Below are positions 32,615-43,000 of a stretch of DNA of 64,000 nucleotides, piece by piece (positions within the stretch are counted from its first letter, which is position 1; each line of letters starts with the position of its first letter). The notes under the pieces were generated by a model. The model was not told the origin of the DNA. It searched no databases and saw only the letters and a program-made list of their open reading frames with translations. Made by a program: the position numbers and the translations under genes. The stretch spans positions 62,001-126,000 of the forward strand of contig JAICQQ010000001.1 in assembly GCA_025937785.1 (NCBI GenBank), in the 5' to 3' direction. Source of the DNA: Polyangiaceae bacterium (GTDB taxonomy: Bacteria > Myxococcota_A > Polyangia > Polyangiales > Polyangiaceae).

Positions 32615-33208
32615 ATGCGGAGTGCGCGGTGGCTCACCCCGGTCACTAGAACCCGGACCTTGCTCGCCTGCGCCCTAGCGCTCTGCCTTTGCAGCAGCGC
32701 CTCACGTGTCGAGGCGGGTCCCCAATGGCATCTGGCGCTGAGCCCGGGCGGTTGCTACGTGGACGGACCCACCGACGCGGGGTGGTTCTGGTGCGGAAGC
32801 GCGAGCGGCCACGCGCTGTTCCTGCGCGACCGCGACCACGACTTCGGGCTGGGCCCCTACGCGCGCGTGCTTACGGTGTTGGGCGATAGCACCAGCGCAA
32901 GCGCGGGGGTCAGTGCACTGGTCCCGGTGAACCCGACCTTCCCCTTCATCGTGTCGGTCGGCGCCCTGGCGAATACTCGCGGCGCCGAGCTCGCTCCAGG
33001 CGCGGACCTGTGGCTATTCTGGGGCCCGACCAGCTACAACTTCCACTCGAGCTACAGTATGGTGTCCGGCGTCCTGCTCGGAGCACAGAGAACCTGGGGC
33101 GCTGCCCCCGGTACCACCATCGCGTTTGCCGGGCAGCTCGACCTAGCGCTGGCGGCGATCCCTTTCATTGCCTTGTTCGAGCTCGTGCGTGGTCCGCCCG
33201 AGCGTTGA
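32615..33208 (+). CDS. Hypothetical exported protein
   Basis: 197 residues with a Sec signal peptide (TLLACALALCLCSSASRVEAG, cleavage probably after VEA). The mature part is Gly/aromatic-rich with alternating strands: WHLALSPGGCYVDGPTDAGW, FGLGPYARVLTVLGDSTSAS, VSVGALANTRGAELAPGADL. It ends in FIALFELVRGPPER. The pattern suggests a small outer-membrane beta-barrel or a related beta-sandwich, but I recognise no family. It follows zapA by 15 bases and converges on the next gene with one base between the stop codons. Confidence 0.6.
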   Translation: MRSARWLTPVTRTRTLLACALALCLCSSASRVEAGPQWHLALSPGGCYVDGPTDAGWFWCGSASGHALFLRDRDHDFGLGPYARVLTVLGDSTSASAGVSALVPVNPTFPFIVSVGALANTRGAELAPGADLWLFWGPTSYNFHSSYSMVSGVLLGAQRTWGAAPGTTIAFAGQLDLALAAIPFIALFELVRGPPER

Positions 33209-33209
33209 C

Positions 33210-33935
33210 CTAGCCGCAGAACTGATCGGGATCGGTCAAGAGCTGACAGGGAATCGGCGCGTCCTGTCCCGGAAAGCAGCTGAGCTCGAGGCCGTCCTGC
33301 GGAAACTGGGTGCAATCATCGAAGTCGCTCGCGGTCGAACAGTCGACGAGGCATCCGTTGCAGACGTAAAGCGGAAAAGTGAGCGTCGAAGACTCGACCT
33401 CGTCGCCTCCCAGCGTGTCGCCGTACACGTACACCGAAATGTTCAATTCCTCGCTGGACAAGGGTGCCAGGCTGCCGCGCAGATCCTCGGCGAGACCGCT
33501 GGAGATGACGTTGACGAAGCTGACACCCCACCCCGGGTCGGTGCCCGAAGCCGGGTCGACGAACCCGCCGGCATTCGTCGAGAAGCTCGCTAAACTCGCG
33601 TTGCCATCTGCAGAAAGCACGTTCACGACTGCGCCGCGGATCACGATCCGCGCGGTCTCGGTGCGAAGCTTGTCCGCGTCGCCTCGCGCGATCAGCTGGT
33701 TGCCGATCAAGAGCGGCATGACGTAGGTGCTGGCGTAGGCGACGTCCATCGTCCCGCTGGGGAGCAGCGGCGCGTCACCCTCGGCCTCGAACACGCATTC
33801 GTTGCCGCTAGCGAGCATCGACCCCTTGATGAAGAGAGTGCTGTCGTTGTCGGCGCAGCTCGCCGTCGCAAGCATGGTGGTCGCCGCGAGCACGGTCGCG
33901 GTGGTAATCAGCCGAAGGAGAGATGCTCTTCGCAT
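33210..33935 (-). CDS. Hypothetical lipoprotein with C-terminal cysteine-rich segment
   Basis: 241 residues from ATG 33935, preceded by AAAGG six bases upstream. The signal (LLRLITTATVLAATTMLATASC) ends in a lipobox-like ATASC. The mature chain is a predicted all-beta domain of about 150 residues (TARIVIRGAVVNVLSADGNASLASF, LNISVYVYGDTLGGDEVESSTLTFPLYVC). A Cys-rich tail follows with CNGCLVDC, DDCTQFPQDG, LSCFPGQDAPIPCQ and a final CG, giving eight to nine cysteines and likely disulfides. Such proteins recur in myxobacteria, but I know no function. Longer in-frame starts exist but lack a signal peptide. Confidence 0.62.
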   Translation of the reverse strand: MRRASLLRLITTATVLAATTMLATASCADNDSTLFIKGSMLASGNECVFEAEGDAPLLPSGTMDVAYASTYVMPLLIGNQLIARGDADKLRTETARIVIRGAVVNVLSADGNASLASFSTNAGGFVDPASGTDPGWGVSFVNVISSGLAEDLRGSLAPLSSEELNISVYVYGDTLGGDEVESSTLTFPLYVCNGCLVDCSTASDFDDCTQFPQDGLELSCFPGQDAPIPCQLLTDPDQFCG

Positions 33936-34116
33936 GAGAAGCCTTTCGCGCCGGAGCAGAGCGCCGCGGCACCCTAAAAGTGTATCGGGGAGCGCGGGGC
34001 GACGCCAAACAAACAGCGACCAGCTCCACTTAGCGAAGAGCCGCAGCATGCTTCGACCGCAAAGTGGGAGCTCCCTCTCGCCGCCTGCTTAGCGAAGTGT
34101 GCGAAGCAGAACCACA

Positions 34117-35721
34117 CTAGTGCGCGGCGAGCTCTCGCGCGTAGTGCTGCACGTCCGCGAGATCGAGATCAGCGAGGCTGACGCTGCCGACCCCGCGCGC
34201 GAGCACGAAGCGCAGCTTCGCCCCTGCGCGCTTCTTGTCGTGTCCGAGCAACTCCGCGGCCTGCGTGACTGGCTCACCCGCCAGGCTCGATGGCAGGCCC
34301 AAGCGTTCGAGAAGGGCCACGACGCGCTCCGTGAGTTCGCGCGGCGTCTCGCCCAAGCGCTCGCCCACGCGGAGGGCCGCGACCATCCCCAGGCTTACGG
34401 CTTCGCCGTGGGTGAGGCGGGAATACTCGCCGTGGGCTTCCAGCGCGTGGCCGATGGTGTGCCCCAAATTCAGCCATGCCCGAATCCCGCTCTCGCGTTC
34501 ATCCGTGCCCACCACCCAGGCCTTCAGGGCCACGCAGCGGTGCACCATCTCGGCAACCGTCTTGGGGTCACGCGCTAGCACCTCGTCAGTGCGAGACTCG
34601 AGTAGCCCGAAGAGCTCCGGGTCACCGATCACTGCCGTTTTCACCACTTCGGCGAGGGCGCCTCGGTAGGCGCGTTCGCTTTCGGTCTCGATGAAATCGG
34701 TCTCGCAAAGGACGCCGCTCGGCTGCCAGAACGAACCGACGGAGTTCTTGGCGGGGCCGAAGTCGACGCCCGTCTTTCCTCCGACCGAGGCGTCGACCAT
34801 GGCGAGCAACGTCGAGGCCACGCCCACCCACCGCACGCCCCGTAGCCAGCTCGCGGCTGCGAACCCGGTCATGTCCGTCACGACGCCGCCGCCAAGCGCG
34901 ACGAAGGTGCCCTTCCGATCGAGCGATCGCTCGAGTGCCGCCTGATACACCGTCTGGATGCTGGAGAGGTTCTTGGCTTGCTCACCCGGCGTGAGCACTA
35001 CCGACGCCACTGCAGGACTCGCCGCCCGCAGCACGCCATCGACGCGCGCGCCGTACAGCCCATGGACGGTCTCGTCGGAGACCAACAGCACCCCCGACGT
35101 CCCGCCGACGAGCGCAGGCAGGCAGGCTTCGACTCGACCGCCACCGACCTCGACCAAATACGTGTGTGCAGACGTGGCAACCACGATCGCGTCGTCGTTC
35201 CAGATTCGAGCGGCGATCTCGGCAAGCTCGGTGGGAGAGGCATCGTCCGTTCGGAGCAGCGCGTTGGCCTCTCGATAGGCGGGCCGGCGGTGCTCCATGA
35301 GCTCGGCGAGCGCCTGCGGTGGCCGCCCGTCGAGCAGCGGGCGCCCGCCCTCTCGGCCCGCTCGCCCGAGCACCGTGTCGAGCGACGCCTCCAGGCTGAT
35401 CACCACCGCTTGTCGCAGCGCCGTGAGCCGTGTGGGGCGATGTAAGAGCGCTCCGCCCCCCAGTGCGCACACCGGTGGTGCTGGAAACTCATGGCGCCAC
35501 CCCTGCAGCAGTCGGAACAACTCCTCGCGCTCCACCTCGCGGAAACCGGCCTCGCCGTGGCGCGAGAAATACTCAGCGATCGGCATACCGATTTGCCGAA
35601 CGATGCGTGCGTCGAGATCGACGCAGGGTCTGCCCGTGCGCAGCGCCACCGCTTCGGCCAACGCCGACTTACCCGTGGCCATGAAGCCATTGATCAAAAG
35701 GGGGCGCAAGTTGGTATCCAT
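34117..35721 (-). CDS. aroKB: Bifunctional shikimate kinase / 3-dehydroquinate synthase (AroK-AroB fusion)
   Basis: 534 residues joining two shikimate-pathway enzymes. Residues 1-170 are shikimate kinase: P-loop GFMATGKS at 12-19, shikimate contacts in PCVDLDARI and CALGGGALL, and lid Arg in REGGRPLLD. Residues of about 180-534 are dehydroquinate synthase: NAD-binding SDETVHGLYG, FVALGGGVVTDMTGFAAAS, GGKTGVDFGPAKNSVGSFWQP and metal ligands in LNLGHTIGHALE, with HGEAVSLGM. The steps catalysed are the second and fifth of the pathway, so the fusion does not channel consecutive intermediates. The ATG at 35721 gives MDTNLRPLLINGFM. Divergent from the DUF167 gene with 48 bases between. Confidence 0.95.
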   Translation of the reverse strand: MDTNLRPLLINGFMATGKSALAEAVALRTGRPCVDLDARIVRQIGMPIAEYFSRHGEAGFREVEREELFRLLQGWRHEFPAPPVCALGGGALLHRPTRLTALRQAVVISLEASLDTVLGRAGREGGRPLLDGRPPQALAELMEHRRPAYREANALLRTDDASPTELAEIAARIWNDDAIVVATSAHTYLVEVGGGRVEACLPALVGGTSGVLLVSDETVHGLYGARVDGVLRAASPAVASVVLTPGEQAKNLSSIQTVYQAALERSLDRKGTFVALGGGVVTDMTGFAAASWLRGVRWVGVASTLLAMVDASVGGKTGVDFGPAKNSVGSFWQPSGVLCETDFIETESERAYRGALAEVVKTAVIGDPELFGLLESRTDEVLARDPKTVAEMVHRCVALKAWVVGTDERESGIRAWLNLGHTIGHALEAHGEYSRLTHGEAVSLGMVAALRVGERLGETPRELTERVVALLERLGLPSSLAGEPVTQAAELLGHDKKRAGAKLRFVLARGVGSVSLADLDLADVQHYARELAAH

Positions 35722-35769
35722 CGCATTTGCCGCCTGTGCGTTGAGCAGCGACCAGGCTATCCTTACACT

Positions 35770-36066
35770 GTGGCTGAAGAACTGGAAGTCGGCGAGAAGG
35801 ATGGGGTGCTCTACGTGCCGGTCCGAGTCAAGCCCCGCGCCTCCCAGACCCGCGTTTTGGGCGTGAAGCAAGGCGCCCTCGAAGTGGCGGTCGCCGCGGC
35901 TCCGGTAGATGGAGCCGCCAATCTCGCCTTACTAAAAGAGCTGGCACGCCGCCTGGGAGTTGCGCGCTCGCAGCTCGAGCTCGTCAATGGCGAGAAGGGC
36001 AAGAACAAGAGAATTGCTGTGCAAGGCATGACGCTCGACCGCTGTCGCGAGCGTCTGGTGGGATGA
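35770..36066 (+). CDS. DUF167 (YggU-family) protein
   Basis: 98 residues from GTG 35770. The family signature is complete: LYVPVRVKPRASQTRVLGV, then LEVAVAAAPVDGAANLALLK, ELARRLGV and LVNGEKGKNKRIAV (pattern G..sr.K...i). This small alpha/beta protein is widely conserved and of unknown molecular function. It is divergent from the aroKB fusion and followed after 72 bases by dapF. In many genomes it sits near proC or yggT; that association is not seen here. Confidence 0.92.
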   Translation: MAEELEVGEKDGVLYVPVRVKPRASQTRVLGVKQGALEVAVAAAPVDGAANLALLKELARRLGVARSQLELVNGEKGKNKRIAVQGMTLDRCRERLVG

Positions 36067-36138
36067 AGGCGCTGGTATGCCGAGGCGTCTGGCGCGCTGG
36101 TTTCGGGCGAGCGGGCGGAGTAAGGTCGCGAGAATACG

Positions 36139-36939
36139 GTGCGTACGTTGCAATTCACCAAGTATCACGGGCTGGGAAACGACTTCATCATCGTCGATAC
36201 CGAGTCGCCGGAAGCGTGGACCGCCGAGCAGGCGCGGTCGTTGTGCGACCGGCATCGGGGAATCGGCGCTGACGGCGTCCTGCTGGTAGGTCCGCCGAGC
36301 GCGGGTGCCCGTGCGAGCATGCGCGTGCTGAACGCCGACGGATCGGAGCCCGAGATGTGTGGCAACGGGCTTCGCTGCGTGGCGCTGCACATCGCGAGTG
36401 CGGACGAGCAGCCCCAGACGGCGTTCGAAGTAGTGACGGGCGCAGGCGTGCTGAGCTGCAACGTCGATCGAACGGGGGCGATCCCACGTGTGCGGCTGGC
36501 CATGGGTCAGGCGAAGGTGGCTCCCGAGCCGCTGACGTTCGACGCGGACGGACGGCGCCTGAGCTTCGATCGGGTCTCCACCGGCAACCCGCATGCGATC
36601 GTGTTCGACGAGCCGTTCGACGTCACCGCCATCGATCGCTTCGCGCCGCGGGTCTCGGCCTCGATCAGCGGCGGCAGCAACATCGAATTCGTAGAGCGCA
36701 TCGCGCCCAACCGCCTGAAAGTGGTTGTTTGGGAGCGCGGGGTGGGCCGCACCGAAGCCTGCGGAACTGGCGCCGTCGCCAGCGCCGTTGCAGCCGCTGT
36801 ACGCGGCTATTCGCCCTTTTCCGCGCCGGTTCAGGTCGATCTGCCCGGAGGACCGCTGTTCATCGAAGTCTCCGAGTCGCTCCACACCTGGCTCGAAGGA
36901 CCTGCCGAGCGCGTCTTTCGCGGAGAGGTCCTCCTGTGA
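36139..36939 (+). CDS. dapF: Diaminopimelate epimerase
   Basis: Converts LL- to meso-diaminopimelate for lysine and peptidoglycan synthesis by a two-base cysteine mechanism. The 266 residues contain KYHGLGNDFIIVD, the first active-site Cys in EPEMCGNGLRCVA, VSTGNPHAIVF and the second Cys in RTEACGTGAVASAVAA; SNIEFVE is also conserved. The start is GTG 36139. Its stop TGA overlaps the GTG start of the next gene (GTGA), with a GGAGAGG ribosome site inside the 3' end of dapF, so expression of the signalling gene is tied to dapF translation. Confidence 0.96.
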   Translation: MRTLQFTKYHGLGNDFIIVDTESPEAWTAEQARSLCDRHRGIGADGVLLVGPPSAGARASMRVLNADGSEPEMCGNGLRCVALHIASADEQPQTAFEVVTGAGVLSCNVDRTGAIPRVRLAMGQAKVAPEPLTFDADGRRLSFDRVSTGNPHAIVFDEPFDVTAIDRFAPRVSASISGGSNIEFVERIAPNRLKVVVWERGVGRTEACGTGAVASAVAAAVRGYSPFSAPVQVDLPGGPLFIEVSESLHTWLEGPAERVFRGEVLL

Positions 36940-38660
36940 ACGACGCCGGTGTCTTCTCGACCCGCGGCGTCTCGCTGCGGGTCGTGGCCATCGTGGACGA
37001 CGCTCCGACACACACGCTCCTAACACGCATCGTCGAGGCTACCGGCGACACGCTGGAAGTGGCGCGAGACCTCGCCGAGGGCTTGGCGCTGGTGGCGCAG
37101 GCGCCGCCGAACCTGATCATGATCGACGTGGCGATGGGTGACAACGCCGGGCTCGCTCTCGTGCACCACGTGCAAGCTCTGATCCCAGGCGTCCTGGTGT
37201 ACGCGCTCGTAAGAAAGGACCGCCTCGAGCTGTCGAGTCAGGCACTTTCGCTGGGTAGCGCGGGGCTCTTGCTGCAGCCGCTGTCTGGAGACGAAGTATT
37301 GCTCACGCTGAGTGACGTGCGCACCCGGCTCGCGGAGCGTGCACAACGCACCGAGCTCGAACAAGCTCGCCGCGCGGCGGATCGCGTGCTGAGCTTGATT
37401 TCTCGCATCGGCGAGCTGGCCTCATTTCAGAATCGCCGCAGCGCCGCGCTCGGCCTCGTCCGGCTGATCGTCGAGCTTAGCCCCGCAACGGGAGCCGCAG
37501 CCTACATTCTCAGCGGCGAGCGCTCGCGCCAGCTCATGCGCGCGGGCGTGGCTGGCGAATTGGTCGAGGGCCCTAGCTTCTGCGAAGAGATGGAGCTGCT
37601 CACCTACGCGGCCGAAGCGAAGCTGACGGTGGTCCGCCTCAGCGTGGGTGCCGTCCAACAAGGCTTTCTGGTGGTGGCGGGCAGTGCCATCGAGGAGCCG
37701 GCGCTGTGGGACCTGTTCGTGTCGCAGGCCACGACCGCGCTCGCGCTGATCGGTGAGCGTGAGCAGTCTCATCGCGGAGCCATGAAGGACCCGCACTCGA
37801 GCGCCTACACGTTTGCCTATTTCGTCGACGTAGCCGGTAGAGAGATCGACAAGGCTGTGCGCCATTCGCGGCGATTCGCGCTCGCCACCGTGTCCTTGGC
37901 GCCTTCGTCGGATGGCGCCGGCCAGTCCAGTATCGAATTGGCCGATCGCCTGCTGGGAGCCGTGCGCGACACGGATATCGTTGCCCGCATCGATGAAACG
38001 GAGTTCTACCTACTTCTGCCTGAAACCGGCGGGATCGGCGCGCACTCGTGCCGCCGCAGGATCACGGAGCAGCTAGCGGTCGCCGACGACGGCCAGAGCA
38101 TTCTGATGGGGCTCGCCACCTTCCCGCACGACGGTCGCGACCTGTCGCAATTGTTGCGTGTCGCCAAGTACCGAGCGGAGGCGTCGGCGCGCTCGGTGGC
38201 CCATCGCCGCGACCTGTGGCGCATGCCCATGGGTGAACTGCTCGACGCCATTCTCTGGGAGATGCGCGAGGACGCCGCCTCCATCGACACGCCGCGCGCG
38301 ATCGAGTTACCGGTGCGGGACGTGTTAGCGGTCGCGGGCACGGCGGTTCAGGAGGCCACGCGGGCCGGGTCGACCTGGCTGCTCGCGAGCCAACGCAGCG
38401 GACTTGGCATCGGCTCCGCGGTGCGCGCGGCGCTCAGCCGAGATCGTGATTCGCCCCGCATCGAAAACGTCGACTTGAGCGCGGTCGAGGGTTGCCGTGA
38501 CCTCGAGGTGTTGGAGCTCGTGACCCAACACGGCGCCTACACCCTGCTCGGCCGCATCACGGGCGACATCATGCGGGCGGTTCACTCGGCGGATCCACTA
38601 TTCGCCGATCTGGTCGCCGATCGACTGGGCGCCGCCCTCGGAACGAGGTTCGTTTACTGA
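36936..38660 (+). CDS. Response-regulator-like protein with degenerate GGDEF domain
   Basis: 574 residues. The N-terminal receiver (about 14-130) has VAIVDDAPTHTLLTRIVEA and the phospho-acceptor candidate in LIMIDVAMGD. A linker helix leads to a GAF-like domain (SLISRIGELASFQNRRSAAL ... PATGAAAYILSG). A GGDEF-fold region follows (DVAGREIDKAVRHSRRFALATVSLAP), but the active site GGDEF reads DETEF within RIDETEFYLLLPETG, so diguanylate cyclase activity is not expected. The C-terminal 170 residues (LLDAILWEMREDAASIDTPR to the end) are not recognised. The GTG start overlaps dapF. The next gene starts on the last base of its stop (TGATG), so the genes form one translation unit. Role as c-di-GMP effector or scaffold is inference. 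Confidence 0.78.
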   Translation: MNDAGVFSTRGVSLRVVAIVDDAPTHTLLTRIVEATGDTLEVARDLAEGLALVAQAPPNLIMIDVAMGDNAGLALVHHVQALIPGVLVYALVRKDRLELSSQALSLGSAGLLLQPLSGDEVLLTLSDVRTRLAERAQRTELEQARRAADRVLSLISRIGELASFQNRRSAALGLVRLIVELSPATGAAAYILSGERSRQLMRAGVAGELVEGPSFCEEMELLTYAAEAKLTVVRLSVGAVQQGFLVVAGSAIEEPALWDLFVSQATTALALIGEREQSHRGAMKDPHSSAYTFAYFVDVAGREIDKAVRHSRRFALATVSLAPSSDGAGQSSIELADRLLGAVRDTDIVARIDETEFYLLLPETGGIGAHSCRRRITEQLAVADDGQSILMGLATFPHDGRDLSQLLRVAKYRAEASARSVAHRRDLWRMPMGELLDAILWEMREDAASIDTPRAIELPVRDVLAVAGTAVQEATRAGSTWLLASQRSGLGIGSAVRAALSRDRDSPRIENVDLSAVEGCRDLEVLELVTQHGAYTLLGRITGDIMRAVHSADPLFADLVADRLGAALGTRFVY

Positions 38661-40039
38661 TGTCTCGCAAGGTGCTGTTGGTCGAGCCCGATGTCGACGT
38701 CCTGGGGGACCTGGCTTCCAAACTTCGAGCCGTCGGAATCACGGTAGGCCTGGCGGACCAGGCTAACGGCGCCATCGAACGAGCCCGATCGCTCGATCCG
38801 GATGCGATTTTGGTCGCTGCCGAGCTCGTGCAGAACAGCGACGTCATGGCGCGCCTGAATGCCGAGAAAGATCTGGCAGGCGTTCCGCGCTTCGTGCTCG
38901 CTCACGAAGACACCGATCAGGGAGCATTCGCGGGGCTCGAGCTGTTGTCCTACGGCGATCCGAGCGCGATTGCGAAGAAGTTGTTCGCGCTGGTACGGCA
39001 GACGACGTCCGTGGTGCCGGCCTCCGAAGACTTCCGTGGGGATCTCAAGCAGGTGAGCATGGCAGACTTGCTTCAGCTGTTGGCGATGAACGCGCGCACG
39101 GGCACCTTGTCCATCAACACCCTCCACGGTGCGGGAGAAGTTCGTCTGGTCGGTGGCGAAGTCGTCGACGCCGTGTTTCGGCGGATGGAAGGCGAGAAGG
39201 CGCTGTATCGGTTGTTTGCGGAAAACGAGGGCAGCTTCGCCTTCGCCACCTCTACTGCATCGCCGCATCGCCGCATCCAGGTGCCGACGCACGCGCTGCT
39301 GATGGAGGGCATGCGCCAGGTGGACGAAGTGCGGCGGGCGATGCAGCAAATCGCGGACGGCGACGACGCGCTGTTGGCTTCGACCCCACCGGGGCAGGGT
39401 GCCGATGAAATTCAAGGGCGCGTGACGGAAACGCTGTCCGTCCCCCACACGCTGGAAGAATTGCTCGAGGATCTGCCGTACTCCGATCTCAGTATCCTCG
39501 AGGCGCTGCGCGGCCTGCTCGATGACGGCACCGTGCGCAAAGTTCATCGAGGTGCGGTGCAAATCGAGCTCGCTCAACGCGAACGCTTCGGCGTGCTGAG
39601 CGCGCTCGTGAAGAAGCTCCAGCGCGCCGGATTCGCGGGCGCCGCGCGCATCGCGGTGTTGGCGCCCCCGCGACGAATCACGGCGCTGATGCACTCGGTG
39701 CGTCGCATCGTGGACGCGATCGTCCCGACAGAGGCGGTGCCCGGTGCCCCGGTGCCGTACCTCTTGGCTACTTTGAGGCTCGCAGAGGGCGTCGAACTCG
39801 AGGTGCAGGGGATCCCGGCGCTCGAAGCGTTTCAACCGCTATGGGCGCTCGCGCTGCCCGGTAGTGCGCTGGTCCTATCCCTCGGCTACGCGGTACCGGC
39901 GGCGGTTCAAGAGTTGTGCGACGTGCTCGGTGTTCCGGTGCTCGATGCGGCGGCAGTGCTGGGGGACCTCGACGAAGCCGACCCCGGACAAGTCGCAGCG
40001 CTGATCAGCGGCGCGCTCGAATCGGCGACCGGGGGCTAA
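38660..40039 (+). CDS. Receiver-like and DUF4388 domain protein
   Basis: 459 residues. The first 115 form a receiver fold (KVLLVEPDVDVLGDLASKLR) in which the phospho-acceptor strand reads DAILVAAELVQNSD, i.e. without a clear Asp, so it is probably a pseudo-receiver. Residues of about 125-225 are DUF4388 (FRGDLKQVSMADLLQLLAMN, TGTLSINTLHGAGEVRLVGG, VFRRMEGEKALYRLF), a myxobacterial-type domain found in gliding and polarity regulators. A winged-helix-like stretch (YSDLSILEALRGLLDDGTV RKV) and an alpha/beta C-terminal domain with AIVPTEAVPGAPVPYLLATL follow. ATG overlaps the previous stop by one base. Signalling adaptor by architecture; no enzymatic motif. Confidence 0.78.
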   Translation: MSRKVLLVEPDVDVLGDLASKLRAVGITVGLADQANGAIERARSLDPDAILVAAELVQNSDVMARLNAEKDLAGVPRFVLAHEDTDQGAFAGLELLSYGDPSAIAKKLFALVRQTTSVVPASEDFRGDLKQVSMADLLQLLAMNARTGTLSINTLHGAGEVRLVGGEVVDAVFRRMEGEKALYRLFAENEGSFAFATSTASPHRRIQVPTHALLMEGMRQVDEVRRAMQQIADGDDALLASTPPGQGADEIQGRVTETLSVPHTLEELLEDLPYSDLSILEALRGLLDDGTVRKVHRGAVQIELAQRERFGVLSALVKKLQRAGFAGAARIAVLAPPRRITALMHSVRRIVDAIVPTEAVPGAPVPYLLATLRLAEGVELEVQGIPALEAFQPLWALALPGSALVLSLGYAVPAAVQELCDVLGVPVLDAAAVLGDLDEADPGQVAALISGALESATGG

Positions 40040-40081
40040 GTCCCGGCCAGCCTCCGAAAATTCGGCCGGCACGTGCACGGC

Positions 40082-43000
40082 ATGTTACGGGCGAGCAGAA
40101 TGCCGGACTCGGTGGACGACAAAACGCGTCTTTCTGGAGCTCGCGGGGACTTCGTGGCGAGTTTGGGTCGGCGTTTGCAAACGCTCAGGGCCGCCCTCCG
40201 CGCGTTGGAGGAACAGCCTGCGAGCCGGGAGCGTCGGAACGCCCTGTTGCGTCGGGCCCACGCGCTCGGAGCGTCGGCGCGGGTGCTTGGATTTGCCAGC
40301 GTCGCCGAGGCGCTTGCGGAGGCCGAACGCGCCATCGCTCGGACGAAGCCGGCGCCGCGGCCCACGGACCTGGCTGAAGTTTCACGGGTACTCGACGTGG
40401 TTCCATCGCTCGTCGGTGGGGCTCCGGCGTCGCTGCGGCCGCCTCCACCCGAGGGGACCGGCCCGGAGCAGCTCACGGGGCGGCAGTGGCCCCTGTCTCT
40501 GCTGCTGTTTGGCGGAACGGATCTCGAATTCCAGCTGACCGAGGCGGTGGAGCAAAGCAACGTCGAGTTCGAGCGCTCGGACGACGTCGAAGCTGCGGCG
40601 CAGGTGGCGCGCGTGCTCGGCCCTGATCTGGTGCTGATCGACGCCGACGCAGCGAATGCGAGCGATTTTTTCCGCGGCCTCAGCGAAGACGAGCTGACGG
40701 AGCCGGTGAAGAGCATCCTGATTGGGGACTTCGTCGACCCCAATCAACTGCGTGAGTTGACCGTGCTCGGCGCAACGCGGGTGCTCAAGAAGCCGGTGAG
40801 CAACGATACGCTGCGGCGCACCATCCAAGAGCTGACCGAAGGCTCACTGGACGGACGTGCCGCCCACAAGCCGCTCGGCGACCTCACCGTGCGCGGGCTC
40901 GCGGCGCGCCTGACCGAGGAGCTCGAGAAGGGTTTGACCCAGGCCACGCTCGCGGGCACGCAGGCGACGCACGTACCGTTCGGCGAGGGTACGGACGTCC
41001 TGGCTGCGGTGTGGGGTACGGTGACTCGCGTCCGCGAGCTGGTCACCTTGCGGAGTCACGGCGCCGTTCGCTTCGAGGCGACCGGGCCCGAGGGGGCCAT
41101 CCCACTGGCTCCCTGGGTCGATCTCGATCGTCGCGCCGGTGAGCGGGGGGCCAGGCGCGGGCGGGACGAAGCGGGCGTGTCGTTGGCGGGGCGCACGGTG
41201 CTGGTGGCCGACGACGACCCCGCTGTGGCTTGGTTTCTGAGCGGCCTGTTGAAGACCGTCGGTGCTGAAGTGGTCGAAGCTTACGATGGCGTGAGCGCGC
41301 TCGAGGTCGCGCGCGGGCGCTGGCCGGACCTGGTGATCAGCGACATCGTGATGCCCAAGCTCGATGGATTCGCGCTGTGCCGCGAGATCAAGCGCGACGT
41401 CGCGGTCCGCGACACCCCGGTGATCCTGCTTTCGTGGAAAGAGGACTTGCTCCAGCGGATGCGCGAGCTGGGCGCAGATGCCGACGGTTACTTGAAGAAA
41501 GAGGCAGAGGCGTCGACGGTCGTGCAGCGCATTCGCGAGGTCATGCGTCCGCGGGCGCGCGTGGAAGCACGCGTGCGCCAAGGGGGCGAGGTGCGCGGTC
41601 GCCTTGACGGGTTGACGCCGCGCCTGATCCTCGAGCTCTGCTGCGGCAGCAGGGAGAACCTGCGCATCGAGTTCCGTGACGCATTCTTCGTGTACTCGAT
41701 GCACGTGCGCTTCGGGCGCCTGGTGAGCGCATTGCGCCAGGCTCCGTCCGGTGCCGAGCTCAGGGGTTACCCTGTGGTGCGCAGCGTGCTCGGAGTCAAC
41801 GCTGGCCGGTTCCTGGTGGTTCCCGATGCCAGCGCCGTCGTCCCCGAGTTCGAGGGCAACCTGCGCGAGGTGCTGGCACCGGCGATCGACCACGCGCGCC
41901 GCTGCTTGGCGGCCCTGTCGCACCCGCGGCTCGCGAGCATCGAGCGCCTCGATCTTGCGCTCGAGGAGCTGGAGACGTACCTGGGCGCCACTCCAGAGCC
42001 AGCGCAAACGATGCTGCGCCTGATCGCCGAGGGTGCCAGCCCCAAGGACCTGTTGCTCGGCGGCGCAGCTCCGCCAGAGCTCGTGATCCAGACCCTGGCG
42101 GACCTAGCGCGCCGCGGAGTCGTCGAACGCGTGGTGGCCAGCGGCGGCGACTCCGAGCCGCCGCCGTCCCCGCCGTCGGCTCCGCCGTCGTCGGCCCCAT
42201 CCCCCCCACCCGAGCTTTTGCAGTCGCAGTCGTCGCAGCCGCCCCCGCCCGCGGGTGCCGGCGGCGAATTCGTTGCGGCCGACGTGCCGCCCGTCGCCGG
42301 CGCACCCCTGGCCGTCAATTCCCCAGTCGAGGAGTCCAGCATGAATCCGAGCCAACCCGCCGCCTTCACGTTTCAGTTGTCCCCCGAGCCGCCGCTTGCC
42401 GTCGCCAATGTGCTTTCTCCAAGTGTGGATGACGATGCCATGGACGCGGCGTGGTTCGCCCCGCCCGAGCCAGCTGCCTCGGCAGCAGCGAGCGACGACC
42501 CAGCGAGCGACGCGTTGGCCAATGTCCTGACCGATGCGGCAACACGAACACCGCCACCCGCGCGTGCGTTGCCTCTGCCTGTCCGCGACGCCCCGGCGCC
42601 CAACCCCGCGCCGTCCGCGCAGCCCTCGCCGACGCCGGCGCGCGCTCGGACCTTGCCGCGCCCCATCACGATCGACGAGCCGCTGACCGATCCACCGATG
42701 CTCGTGACGCCCACGTCGGGCCACCAAATCTCCCAGCTGCTGACGGCGCCCAGTGACGAACCAGCGCCCGTGGCCAGCGAGGACCGTATCTCCAGCCAGC
42801 TGCCGAAGACTAAGCCCCTGAGTTTTCCCAGCGATATCAAGCATATGATATCGGCGGCCCCAGAGCGCTCAGCCTCCCGGATGCCGCAGCAAACAACGTC
42901 TCCGGCGCCGGAGCGCTCCGCCTCCCCCGTACCAGCGCACGCAGTTTCGACGACGGCCACCGAGCACGAGCCTAGCCCGGAGCCGCCGCGCGCCGAGACC

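Noticed and set aside
38660-40039. PilZ c-di-GMP receptor
   Set aside because: The beta-rich domain fits DUF4388 better, and the RxxxR and DxSxxG motifs of PilZ are absent.
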